A DNA stretch of 64,000 nt from Diadema setosum. Taxonomy: Eukaryota > Echinodermata > Echinoidea > Diadematoida > Diadematidae. A program made the translations under genes and the position numbers. Shown here one piece after another: positions 25,101-34,423 of the stretch (position 1 is the stretch's first letter; every line of letters starts with the position of its first letter). The DNA lies in the NCBI GenBank assembly GCA_033980235.1, contig CM067059.1:23733111-23797110 (forward strand), read 5' to 3'. Under the pieces are notes generated by a model. That model worked only from the letters and a program-made list of their open reading frames with translations. It ran no database searches and was not told the DNA's origin.

Positions 25101-26272
25101 ATGGTCTTCTTCTTCGCGGAACTCGCATCGTCATTCCTACTGTGCTGCGAAAGCAAACGCTCGACATCGCACACGAGCCGCATCAGGGCATTGTGAGACT
25201 GAAGCAGGCCCTACGCACGAAAGTTTGGTGGCCGAGAATCGATGTCGATGCAGAGACACTAGTTCGAAACTGCTCAGCCTGCCAAGCTGAGATGCCAGCT
25301 CCTCCCTCTGTGCCTCTCCAGCCATCGCCCATGCCTCGCGCTCCATGGAGCAGACTCCACATCGACTTGTGTGGACCTCTACCGACTGGAGAAACGCTTC
25401 TAGTCGTCGTAGATGCAGCTACGCGGTGGCCAGAAGTTGAAATCCTCAGATCAACGACATCGCAAGTGATCACGTCGCGGCTAGATAAAATCTTCGCACA
25501 GCATGGATTTCCAGACGAAATCGTGACGGACAACGGACCGCAGTTTATTTCGCAGGAGTTCGCGGAATACATGAAAGCGATCGCCGTCGAACACCGCCGC
25601 GTCACAACCTACCATCCACAAGCAAACGCGGAAGTTGAGAGATTCAACGCTACTCTCATGAAAGCGATCAGAACAGCGAGAAATAGCAACCGTGATTGGC
25701 ATCGAGCTATGCTAGCTTTTCTGCTAATCTATCGCTCAACGCCTCATCCGGCAACACTGGCGACACCGGCAAAGCTCCTATACAATCGAGAGCTTCGCAC
25801 GAAGTTGCCGTCAACGCCAACGCCAACTCGCAGAGCGTACGCCAGTGCGAGACGACACGATCAGCGATACAAAGCGAATATGAAGGCGTATCACGACAAC
25901 AAGAAACGCTCGCGACCACGGAATGTCAACCCGGGGGATCATGTTATCATCACGCAGAGAAAGCGAGACAAATTCTCCTCGCGATTCGACCCCAAACCGT
26001 GGGTAGTTATCGCGAGAAAAGGTGGAAGCGTAAAACTTCGCAGGGGAAACGAGACAGCGATGAGATACATGTCACAAATACGCCAAATCCCCGCTCCACA
26101 AAAGCCAGATTCGCGAGAACGCGACGTCCACACCGACTTCGACCTTCACGATGACACGCAGCGTGATCGTCATACTGCTCCGCAGCAGAACGGAGTAGAG
26201 CTTCGACGATCGCACAGACAATCGCGACCACCAGACAGACTTACATATTTCAGGTCAGGTGTTATCATGTGA
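22178..26272 (+). CDS. Gypsy-type Gag-Pol polyprotein
   Basis: One intact 1364-codon frame with no gag-pol frameshift. In order: Gag matrix/capsid-like region (1-230), two Cys-His zinc knuckles (starting ~233 and ~255, the second a regular CX2CX4HX4C), an aspartic protease with DTGAS (Asp338), reverse transcriptase with FSKLDLKWGY (~575) and the catalytic pair in NISDDIV (~639), RNase H with RVDAS (Asp786), and an integrase with an HHCC zinc finger (~1000-1035) and DD35E residues Asp1063, Asp1118 and Glu1154. The polymerase box reads ISDD instead of the common Y-x-DD. The organisation resembles Mag-like Gypsy elements (inference). No env follows. All catalytic residues that I can check are present. 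Confidence 0.95.
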   Translation: MATRMLTPPAPFDISARASHAWSKWKTAFEYYIAATGVTEDAAKRAILLHCVGPDVQQLFATLNGGTSYNSAMSALTGYFVPKKNVAFERHSFRQCEQRDSESVDEYYMRLKTLSSTCEFGDNEDDHIRDQFIDKCNSKSLRRRLLREPDLKLTGLLSIARAAEAADRQASAMEMKNSTPSTEHVDEVTAGQGYRAPNDRRGRRFSNRGRHRKGGGRGLYAPQHSRQSNFGQCSNCGLNGHQPPDQQCPARGQECRKCHKIGHYSRVCRSSSSKGVNSVAEELSNFQPFDHEIASHHDNGSEAGETPATDTHRLFTIGQSRNKTRVKIADIEIDMLVDTGASVNIIDARTYEWMRGRASATDLRLTPTHIRLFPYGATTPLPVIGEFSARTSCSTQLSTTARFVVVHGSSGCLLGRDTAAALQLIRVADESVQETNHNASAVHIGAHLASHHVDDLQRQYPEVFAGFSKLTEYKVRVHVDPDIAPITQPARRIPFHLREKVDKKLQELIDMDIIEPVSGPTSWASPLVVVPKPNGDIRVCVDMRKANLAVKRERHPIPTLDETLTALNGAAVFSKLDLKWGYHQIELEETSRDITTFVTHRGVMRYKRLIFGLSSASEAYQYAIQTALQGLEGVKNISDDIVVFGRDIAEHDARLHAVLRRLSDRHLTVNPEKCIFRVPKIKFFGFVISRDGITADDARIAAIKEARQPTNSSEVRSFLGLVNYCARLIPNLATIAEPLRRLTRADQPWIWGPEQQQSFDRLRHALTSEEVMAHFVTGAPTELRVDASPVGLGAVLTQTVNGKTRPVAYASRTLSDVERRYSQIEREALAVVWGCERFHLYLYGTEFVLHTDHKPLLYIYGPHGRPHARIERWALRLQQYRFTIRHMPGKTNPADVLSRLPIDQPHRDRNIAEEHIDAILTHAIPRALSRQQITAASLADSEIQQVIDAVNTGKWPDNPRLSAYQRVRDELSTKNGLLLRGTRIVIPTVLRKQTLDIAHEPHQGIVRLKQALRTKVWWPRIDVDAETLVRNCSACQAEMPAPPSVPLQPSPMPRAPWSRLHIDLCGPLPTGETLLVVVDAATRWPEVEILRSTTSQVITSRLDKIFAQHGFPDEIVTDNGPQFISQEFAEYMKAIAVEHRRVTTYHPQANAEVERFNATLMKAIRTARNSNRDWHRAMLAFLLIYRSTPHPATLATPAKLLYNRELRTKLPSTPTPTRRAYASARRHDQRYKANMKAYHDNKKRSRPRNVNPGDHVIITQRKRDKFSSRFDPKPWVVIARKGGSVKLRRGNETAMRYMSQIRQIPAPQKPDSRERDVHTDFDLHDDTQRDRHTAPQQNGVELRRSHRQSRPPDRLTYFRSGVIM
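22179..22192 (+). promoter_or_regulatory. Primer binding site, tRNA-Ser(GCU)-like, inside ORF start
   Basis: TGGCGACGAGGATG begins one base after the 5' LTR. From my knowledge of eukaryotic tRNA-Ser(GCU), its 3' end reads ...CATCCTCGTCGCCA, an exact 14-base complement. The site overlaps the start of the gag-pol frame: ATG shares its TG with the TGG, so the first residues (MATRM) are specified by the primer site. Confidence 0.8.
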
Positions 26273-27119
26273 ATACTCATGTGAATTATCGTGAATTCCT
26301 GACTCGTTAATTGTAAAGTACACTGAAAAAAAAAATAAAGGAACACTCAGCGGAAAACTATCAGTGCCACACGAACTGTAAATAACTAAATAACTGTAAA
26401 TATATGAATGCCCGACTCTTTTCAACAGAGAACTCAAAAAAAAAAAAAAGAAGAGGATTCCAAAAGAAGTCTGACTGTTCAATCATGATGTGTGATCAAA
26501 ATGTAAACCTTTACCATGTTTATCCATGTTTATAAGATGTGTATTCGCAGACTAAGTTAAGACAACTCATTATGAACCCTGTTTATATACTTGTAATGAA
26601 ATTCACATTACATTGCTCGTATGACATTTCATTCGTGTATTGTCGTATTATCAGAAGTATTCACAAATGTGTGAAAAAAAATATTTGTATTCATGGTGAA
26701 TAACAGACATCAGATTTGCCTTAATTCTATCTTCCTTTTTACTCTCTATACGCTATCTCCTGTTTCTATGGTTACAATATGATGTATATGAAAGTTTGCG
26801 ATACAACTTTGTTGGTAAACCAAAAGTTTGCAGAGTTCACATACAAAGCTCATAAAGTACATTTTAATGTATTAATTTCTACCTTCACGAGTTGATATGT
26901 TAAATATCGTTACATGCAAGTACATAACACAACAGTGCATGGATTCATATTCCACTGAAGTGTGACAGGCAAAACATAATTTGTTTCAGTTTAACACGAC
27001 CATATTTTGCTTGATGATCACTCATGACTTTATTCCGTATATTCCTATGTCTATTGCTCTTCCTTAACTCTTGGCTATCCTTTCACTCACAGACAACATT
27101 AGTGATGTGTTTCTTTTCC
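26273..27119 (+). other. Gypsy element 3' untranslated region
   Basis: About 850 bp of AT-rich sequence between the gag-pol stop and the polypurine tract, without a frame that resembles an envelope protein. Its base composition is much closer to host DNA than the coding part. Confidence 0.7.
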
Positions 27120-27133
27120 AAGAAGGGAAGGGA
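27120..27133 (+). promoter_or_regulatory. Polypurine tract of the Gypsy element
   Basis: AAGAAGGGAAGGGA ends exactly where the 3' LTR begins, the expected plus-strand priming site. Confidence 0.85.
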
Positions 27134-27582
27134 TATTGTGTCTGCACGAGACATATTGTGACTATCTATGGTGTAGCAGTAAACAACATGTTTCATTCAT
27201 TCCATAGTCAGCCATCTCACCGCCACCCTTCCACTGTCAAGTTCTTATCGTTCTCTGGTTTCTTTCTCTCATCATGATCTTTGATACGCCGACAGCTACT
27301 TTCTGTTCCTACTTCCTTTCCGCTCTCCCCGTCATTCATCATCACCTCATCACACCATATCAGCAATACATTGTAAACAACACCGGAAAGTCACCGGGTC
27401 ATGTTTTGTAAATATAATGTACAGTGATACATCAAATGTACATGTGTTTGATTGATATACTGGAGAACAATGAATAAAGCACACTTGCGTTTTGACTCCA
27501 GAGCAAAGCAGTCATGCCTCCTTCATTCTCTCACTGAGTCTTAGAGTCCGACTTCATCCTCGCACACATAAAAAACATAAAA
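27134..27582 (+). repeat. 3' LTR of the Gypsy-type element
   Basis: Same length (449 bp) as the 5' LTR, with one substitution seen by eye (CCTCGCACAC here, CCTCACACAC in the 5' LTR). AATAAA at 27473-27478. The right-hand copy of the GTTTT target duplication follows at 27583. Confidence 0.92.
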
Positions 27583-28115
27583 GTTTTCTTCTAAACCAAT
27601 AATCAGTTTTCCTCTAAACAAACGAAATACCATGCATCAACCTAGGCGGAAGTGTAAGCTACTGAAATCTGAAAAGCGATAAACATCCATGTGATTATTG
27701 ATTGCGTTTACTTCCACTTGCTGCACGAGCACATCTCATGCCATGTCTTTTTTAAAGGAAGAGTATAATTTACACAATATATTCATGAATATAACAAATT
27801 GGGTGATCTGTTCAATTAGTGATCGAGGGCGATTGGCCATGCATTGAATTTCAGTGATGTTCATCATAGAACACATATTCGAACTTGACATCTTGTGGCC
27901 GATATTATACATGTCCTGCTCACAAACGATGATTATTACACAAAACCCCATTAGGTTGAAGCAAAAATGTATATACATAACCCACACATGTCGTCGACAA
28001 ACGAAAGGCATATTATGCATTTTACAAAGGATTAAAGTGTAAAGGATAAGTTAGCTACTGCTGAGTGAATAACGTCATGTCAGTTGGCACTTAGAAAAAA
28101 AGGGGTCATCCCACT

Positions 28116-28390
28116 AGACCGACACCCATGAGTCATACACCCCACGACTTCGACATTGAAAACAGATCCATGAGTCACACAGCCCATGAGTTCGACATTA
28201 TATATGTAAAAACAGCCCACGAGTTCGGCAGATGCAACACGGGGCTTATATATAGTGTGTCGGTCTCATGGGCCTTGTTAGCTGAGTGTCGAACTCATGG
28301 GCTGTATGACTCGTGAGCTGTATAACTCATGGGCTGTATGACTTGTGAGCTGTACGACTCGTGGACTGTATGACTCGTGGGTGTCGGTCT
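28116..28390. mobile_element. Foldback with CCCATGAGTCATACA repeats (copy 1)
   Basis: The ends AGACCGACACCCA and TGGGTGTCGGTCT are inverted. Between them, 15-16 bp units near CCCAYGAGTYATACAG run in one orientation on the left and in the opposite orientation on the right, so the ~275 bp can fold into one long stem. No coding capacity. The copy at 30187-30461 arose by the larger duplication, not by transposition. Confidence 0.8.
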
Positions 28391-28908
28391 CGTGATGTGC
28401 ATCCGAAAAAACTGACCGTAATGGAAATAGAACGTAAAATGGTCAAAAATGTTATAAGCTAACTTCAATCGATTTTCTGCAGTGATGACGTCATCGAATT
28501 GATGAAAAAAAAAAAAACTATAGGCCTACATCTAACTTTAATACCAAATGAACAAGCTACCACATACTGAAATCTAGCTAATAGTCTGGAATGTGTGAGA
28601 TATACTAAAAAAAAAGGTTAACTTTTGATGATATCAGCAAGTAAAATGATCGTATTCATATAATAGTCATAAGACTACTAACGAATGCTTTAATAACCTC
28701 ATCACATAACTGCTGATTAAATGAGGTATCCATACATCAACAGAAAGAGTACAGCGTCATGTGCATATATTTGAATCCATGCTCAAAGTGACATCGACCT
28801 GAAATGATGAGGGTTTTGAACGATGCATTCATTTTTTTTCAGTTTATATACTTTACATATGATTTTTGTATTTGTGTTTTGAAACAGCCAAACACCATAA
28901 TATATGGT

Positions 28909-29030
28909 TAGTTAACACTATCAGGTCAGTCAATGTCAGCCATGTCGTGCGATCGATCCGATGGGGCGAGATCGCACGATGTGGATCACGCTTGACGTGT
29001 CTATAACACTAACCTGATAATTTGACTAAC
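28909..29030. mobile_element. ~120-bp MITE with nested inverted repeats
   Basis: An outer inverted pair (GTTAGTTAACACTATCAGGT against its diverged complement ending near 29023) surrounds a strong inner stem, TCGTGCGATC (28945-28954) and GATCGCACGA (28970-28979). Repeated in the second duplicate near 31000. Confidence 0.65.
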
Positions 29031-29789
29031 GCAAGTAGCATTTATCAGACCGTAATCAGAGATACTGCGGTGGTTGGGTGAAAGAAAAAACAAAGGAATT
29101 AAAAAACAAAGCTAAAACAAAACGATTCTTCTATCCGACGAGCGACCGAAGAGAGAGAGAAAAAAAAATATGTGGAATGGGGTATAACTCAATGATATTT
29201 TAAGTGCGACGAAATGAACATTCCTTTCTACGTATCCTGTATATTCTATTCCACTGTCATAGGTTTATTGTGTATGTATACTTCTTTCCTTTTTGTCTTA
29301 TGTAAAGAATAATTTTAGCTACTTTGCTCAAAGACATCTTCCAACATAAATAAAGTAAGTTCGTTGACATAAATCACTATACACGGTATATATGCAATAC
29401 ATTGATTATTCGTGTCCATGTATCAGAACAAACGAAAGATACTACACGGGGCGCGACGACTATACAGCACCTATATATTGTATATCGTTACTGCAAGTTT
29501 TCAATGATTATTTTCTCTGTACAATTTAAAATGCATTATTTCTGTCACTGAAGAAAGTAGGCTTTACGTTAATAAAATATTTTACTATGGCAAAGCGACA
29601 TAACTTTGAAATTGAACTTGCACTTGAACTGTAACATAAGATTTACTCATTTCATTTTTCATTCATTCATTAATAATTACTCATCCAATCGTCCTTATGC
29701 AAATTTGCCAAATTCATATCTCTGTGACTAAATTCTCTAACATATCTACCCTTATTCTACCTACAGGAATTTACCTCTTCTGTACGCCA

Positions 29790-31867
29790 TGCTGCACGAG
29801 CACATCTCATGCCATGTCTTTTTTAAAGGAAGAGTATAATTTACACAATATATTCATGAATATAACAAATTGGGTGATCTGTTCAATTAGTGATCGAGGG
29901 CGATTGGCCATGCAATGAATCTCAGTGATGTTCATCATAGAACACATATTCGAACTTGACATCTTGTGGCCGATATTATACATGTCGTGCTCACAAACGA
30001 TGAGTATTACACAAAACCCCGTTAGGTTGAAGCAAAAATGTATATACATAACCCACACATGTCGTCGACAAACGAAAGGCATATTATGCATTTTACAAAG
30101 GATTAAAGTGTAAAGGATAAGTTAGCTACTGCTGAGTGAATAACGTCATGTCAGTTGGCACTTAGAAAAAAAGGGGTCATCCCACTAGACCGACACCCAT
30201 GAGTCATACACCCCACGACTTCGACATTGAAAACAGATCCATGAGTCACACAGCCCATGAGTTCGACATTATATATGTAAAAACAGCCCACGAGTTCGGC
30301 AGATGCAACACGGGGCTTATATATAGTGTGTCGGTCTCATGGGCCTTGTTAGCTGAGTGTCGAACTCATGGGCTGTATGACTCGTGAGCTGTATAACTCA
30401 TGGGCTGTATGACTTGTGAGCTGTACGACTCGTGGACTGTATGACTCGTGGGTGTCGGTCTCGTGACGTGCATCCGAAAAAACTGACCGTAATGGAAATA
30501 GCACTTATATAAAATGGTCAAATGTTATAAGCTAACTTCAATCGATTTTCTGCAGTGATGACGTCATCGAATTGATGAAAAAAAAAACTATAGGCCTACA
30601 TCTAACTTTAATACCAAATGAATAAGCTACCACATATACTGAAATCTAGCTAATAGTCTGGAATGTATGAGATATATACTAAAAAAAGGTTAACTTTTGA
30701 TGATGTCAGCAAGTAAAATGATCGTATTCATATAATAGTCATAAGACTACTAACGAATGCTTTAATAACCTCATCACATAACTGCTGATTTAATGAGGTA
30801 TCCATACATCAACAAAAAAAAAGTACAGCGTCATGTGCATATATTTGAATCCATGCTCAAAGTGACATCGACCTGAAATGATAAGGGTTTTGAACGATGC
30901 ATTCATTTTTTTTTTCAGTTTGTATACTTTACATATGATTTTTGTATTTGTGTTTTGAAACAGCCAAACACCATAATATATAGTTAGTTAAGTATCAGGT
31001 CAGTCAATGTCAGCCATGTCGTGCGATCGATCCGATGGGGCAAGATCGCACGATGTGGATCACGCTTGACGTGTCTATAACACTAACCTGATAGTTGACT
31101 AACGCAAGTAGCATTTATCAGACCGTAATCAGATATACTGCGGTGGTTGGGTGAAAGAAAAAACAAAGGAATTGAAAAACAAAGCTAAAACAAAACGATT
31201 CTTCTATTCGACGAGCGACCGAAGAGAGAGAAAAAAAGAATATGTGGAATGGGGTATAACTCAATGATATTTTAAGTGCAACGAAAGTAACATTCCTTTG
31301 TACGTATCCTGTATATTCTATTCCACTGTCATAGGTTTATTGTGTATGTATACTTCTTTCCTTTTTGTCTTATGTAAAGAATAATTTTAACTACTTTGCT
31401 CAAAGACATCTTCCAACATAAATAAAGTAAGTTCGTTGACATAAATCACTATACACGGTATATATGCAATACATTGATTATTCGTGTCCATGTATCAGAA
31501 CAAACGAAAGATACTACACGGGGCGCGACGACTATACAGCACCTATATATTGTATATCATTACTGCAAGTTTTCAATGATTATTTTCTCTGTACAATTTA
31601 AAATGCATTATTTCTGTCACTGAAGAAAGTAGGCTTTACGTTAATAAAATATTTCACTATGGCAAAGCGACATAACTTTGAAATTGAACTTGCACTTGAA
31701 CTGTAACATAAGATTTACTCATTTCATTTTTCATTCATTCATTAATAATTACTCATCCAATCGTCCTTATGCAAATTTGCCAAATTCATATCTCTGTGAC
31801 TAAATTCTCTAACATAACATATCTACCCTTATTCTACCTACAGGAATTTACCTCTTCTGTACGCCAT
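29790..31867 (+). repeat. Tandem duplication, copy 2 (serpin 5' flank)
   Basis: The second copy of the unit at 27719-29789. It ends at the serpin initiator ATG. Near its end CTACCTACAG (to 31843) looks like a splice acceptor, so the serpin probably has a non-coding first exon upstream, and part of its promoter or 5' UTR intron is duplicated. The only shared bases at the junction are the TG of ATG. Confidence 0.93.
30187..30461. mobile_element. Foldback with CCCATGAGTCATACA repeats (copy 2)
   Basis: Offset exactly 2071 bp from the element at 28116 and almost identical to it, including the inverted AGACCGACACCC ends. Confidence 0.8.
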
Positions 31868-33050
31868 GGCATCATCGACCAACCCGACGATACCTACATC
31901 CCAGCTTGCCGAAGCCAACAATACATTCGCGCTAGACATGTACCAAAAGATAGCAGGTACACGGAGGGGACAAAACATATTCTTTTCCCCCTTGAGCATC
32001 TCAACTGCCTTGGCTATGACCTACGCTGGAGCCAGCGGTAAAACAGCGACACAAATGTCAAACGTGTTGCGATTTAGGGTTTTGAACGGTGACCAACTTC
32101 ACGAGACATTCAAACAACTCCATTCCTACATGCACGATCCAATCGCGCGTTGTGAGCTCAAATCTGCAAACAAATTGTACGGAAAGTCTGGATATCCGTT
32201 CTCTGAAGAGTTCCTAAACACCGCTACAGCATTTTATAATTCCACCGTAGAAGCGGTTGCCGACTTCACGTTACCTGAAGTAGCCCATACTATCAACTAC
32301 TGGGTCTCTGAACAGACAGAAGGGAAGATAAAGAACTTGATCTCACCCTCAGCTTTGGATTCTCTTACACGCATGGTACTAGTGAATGCAATATATTTCA
32401 AAGGACCATGGGCATCACCATTTATATCACGCCAAACTAATCAGTCGGTCTTTAGGGTCCTGGATGAAAGGAAAACGGTACCAGTGCAACTCATGCACCA
32501 GTCCGATGATTTTAAGTTTAAGCTAGCAGAGGACAACGCCCTGGACTGCATGGTGTTGGAGTTGCCTTACAAAGGCAATAATTTCAGCATGTTGATTGCT
32601 CTACCGAACAAGGATGATGGTCTCGCGCACCTTGAAGCCAACCTGTCTGTCGACACGCTCAAACGATGGAATGATAATCTCAACAAGAGACCTGTCAATA
32701 TCTGGCTGCCGAAAGTCCGAATGGAAGATGAATTCCATCTCAGCAGGGTCCTGAGTGACATGGGAATGACAGACGCGTTTGACGAAAACAAGGCCAACTT
32801 TGAGGGCATCACGGGTAATCGTGATCTGTATATCTCTGATGTGGTCCACAAGGCCTTTGTTGAGATCAATGAAGAGGGCAGTGAGGCTGCCGCTGCAACT
32901 GCAGTTAGTAAGAAGGTGAATTGCTGCTATTCCGACCACCGGAAGCCAATTAACTTCAGAGCTGATCATCCTTTCCTTTTCATGATTTGGCACCGCCCTA
33001 CACAGAGCACTTTGTTCGTTGGTAGGGTCATGGACACTTCGGGAAAATGA
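31866..33050 (+). CDS. Serpin, clade B-like (intracellular serine/cysteine protease inhibitor)
   Basis: A 394-residue serpin in a single uninterrupted frame. It begins without a signal peptide (MASSTNPTIPTSQLAEANNTF), so a nucleocytoplasmic clade B or ovalbumin-type location is likely. Family marks: NIFFSPLSISTALAM (~37-51), YGASGKT-like AGASGKTATQM, MVLVNAIYFKGPW, the hinge EEGSEAAAATAV (336-347) and the C-terminal signature FRADHPFLFMIW (~364-375). The hinge is of the inhibitory type with small residues. Counting 17 residues from Glu336 puts Asn352 near P1, followed by two cysteines, so target specificity cannot be read. The length is normal. The 5' flank is the duplicated 2.07 kb block; AATAAA follows at 33099-33104. 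Confidence 0.95.
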   Translation: MASSTNPTIPTSQLAEANNTFALDMYQKIAGTRRGQNIFFSPLSISTALAMTYAGASGKTATQMSNVLRFRVLNGDQLHETFKQLHSYMHDPIARCELKSANKLYGKSGYPFSEEFLNTATAFYNSTVEAVADFTLPEVAHTINYWVSEQTEGKIKNLISPSALDSLTRMVLVNAIYFKGPWASPFISRQTNQSVFRVLDERKTVPVQLMHQSDDFKFKLAEDNALDCMVLELPYKGNNFSMLIALPNKDDGLAHLEANLSVDTLKRWNDNLNKRPVNIWLPKVRMEDEFHLSRVLSDMGMTDAFDENKANFEGITGNRDLYISDVVHKAFVEINEEGSEAAAATAVSKKVNCCYSDHRKPINFRADHPFLFMIWHRPTQSTLFVGRVMDTSGK

Positions 33051-33098
33051 ATATCTCGCAATTTTGTTGACGCTCTCCGTCTGTGGTAGTGTCATCAA

Positions 33099-33104
33099 AA
33101 TAAA
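33099..33104 (+). terminator. Serpin polyadenylation signal
   Basis: AATAAA 49 bases after the serpin stop codon. A second hexamer lies near 33200. Confidence 0.65.
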
Positions 33105-33987
33105 GTAAATTAATATTAAATTGTATCAAACATTTTATGCTTATCAAAGATGACACTTTTCTACTGCAAGTTAGTAAGATCTAGTGCTCAAGGACATGTA
33201 AATAAAGGCACGTTATATTTTGTACTTTCTCCATAATCAAGTAGCATACGTATTATACAATGCATCGTATACATGCACCTTATACCTTCTGACGTTTTAA
33301 CGGGATTTATTCTCTTATAGATTTGTGGGGTGTTTTTTTTTTTTTTTTTTTACGGAATACTATCCCGTTGTAGTATCACATCTGGTCTGTGTTGGTGGAA
33401 AGATCGGGGGATACAACAGCATGTATACAAAGTCATGTAGGGAATCAGTATGTTATTACGCTTGTCTTGTCAGCTTAACCAAGCAATGGTTGATCTTCTT
33501 GGTGTAGAGATTTCAGTTGTCAAAGATGTGTCGGTTACGGATATCAATACTGCTATACAATAGATTTTATATGATGTGCATATTATGATCATGCGATATG
33601 TGATAGTATAGTCACCTGTACACTGCAGAGACGAGATGTAATGATCGCTATTTCATGTATTTACATTTCTTGTAACTTCGTAAAAGCACACCATCATTTT
33701 AACTGTGTTGAATGGCTCCATTGTATAAGTAACTGGTCAGGACACCAATCACCGGCTGGAAGGCACGTGTCTATAATCATAACTAGCAAAAAGTTCGGCT
33801 ATATAGCCATTTTTAAGGATATTCAGATTAAGAGTTATTCATTATGTTGTAAGTGAAAAATCAGCAGACGGGAGTTTCCTATTGCAAGGCAGAAGAGAGT
33901 ACGATTAGCTGCTGCACTATGAGTAGTAATGTGAAATTATGTTCGTGTTCAGTGTTTATAAAGATACTGAAGTTTTTTATCAAGATC

Positions 33988-34023
<36 letters not shown>

Positions 34024-34138
34024 TGTCTGTCTGTGTCTGTGTCTGTGTGTTAGCAACGTTTTGAGACATCATCTTCGAGAAAGACGATAATGCGTACTTT
34101 TTCATTAATTACAGTAACCATCGATTTAGAAGGACGAG
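33105..34138. other. Intergenic, nothing recognised
   Basis: Short open frames only. Contains an 18-base T run near 33332-33350 and a GT array at 33990-34050. Confidence 0.4.
33990..34050. repeat. GT/CTGT microsatellite
   Basis: A GT run followed by GTCTGT hexamers. Confidence 0.9.
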
Positions 34139-34423
34139 ATGGAAAAAGTAGTTTTATTTATTTCAGCAAAAGTAATCCGAGATATTTTTCTATGGTCAAG
34201 GTTTGCAACTCTTATATCCCATTCAGGGTCAAAGCTTGGAAAATTCAGGTTTAAACTTCCTGAGGCATTTTACACAAAAAGTTCTTTTGTTAAAAATTGG
34301 GTTTGTTTAGATAATCTTTGTTCTTTATGTGACCGGAGTATTGAGATATATTTTATGCTCTTTAATTTTGGGATAGTGCAAAAGTTCAGGAACTGTGGCG
34401 GAAACCTATACAGCAACTGTTAG
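34139..34423 (+). pseudogene. Possible LINE C-terminal zinc-motif remnant
   Basis: A 94-codon frame reads FVKNWVCLDNLCSLCDRS followed by an MLFNFGIVQKF stretch. The spacing resembles the Cys-x2-Cys ... His-Leu-Phe ... Phe-Trp zinc ribbon after the reverse transcriptase of L1/Tx1-like LINEs, although the His and the last Cys are missing. Sequence to ~34560 may continue the decayed element. Evidence is weak and no reverse transcriptase core is seen upstream. Confidence 0.4.

Larger units (their letters stand above)
21729..27582 (+). mobile_element. Complete young Gypsy-type LTR retrotransposon
   Basis: A 5854-bp element with two 449-bp LTRs, a primer binding site directly after the 5' LTR, one gag-pol frame, an ~860 bp 3' untranslated stretch without an env frame, and a polypurine tract. 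GTTTT at 21724-21728 is repeated at 27583-27587, a 5-bp target duplication typical of Gypsy integrases. Comparing the LTRs by eye I find one difference (A at 5', G at 3', near the ends). The coding region is richer in GC than the host DNA around it. It looks recently inserted. Confidence 0.95.
27719..29789 (+). repeat. Tandem duplication, copy 1 (serpin upstream region)
   Basis: About 2.07 kb that recurs directly downstream at 29790-31867. Copy 1 starts at TGCTGCACGAGC and ends in the sequence that in copy 2 runs into the serpin start codon. Differences by eye are scattered substitutions and small indels, so the event is fairly recent. Each copy carries the same foldback at its left third, a ~120-bp MITE, and near its right end a TTGAAC-like string (ATTGAACTTGCACTTGAACT). 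Confidence 0.93.

Noticed and set aside
22966..25605. Antisense and out-of-frame ORFs within the Gypsy coding region
   Set aside because: They overlap a 1364-codon frame with all expected domains and have no motif of their own; the higher GC content keeps spurious frames open.
26273..27133. An envelope gene downstream of gag-pol
   Set aside because: No long frame, signal peptide or transmembrane segment is present; the stretch is AT-rich and non-coding.
28116..28390. CRISPR-like array of short repeats
   Set aside because: The units change orientation at the centre, have no unique spacers of constant length, and the setting is an animal genome.
27719..29789. LTR pair flanking the serpin
   Set aside because: The two 2.07-kb copies are directly adjacent, lack TG...CA ends, PBS and internal region; tandem duplication is the simpler reading.
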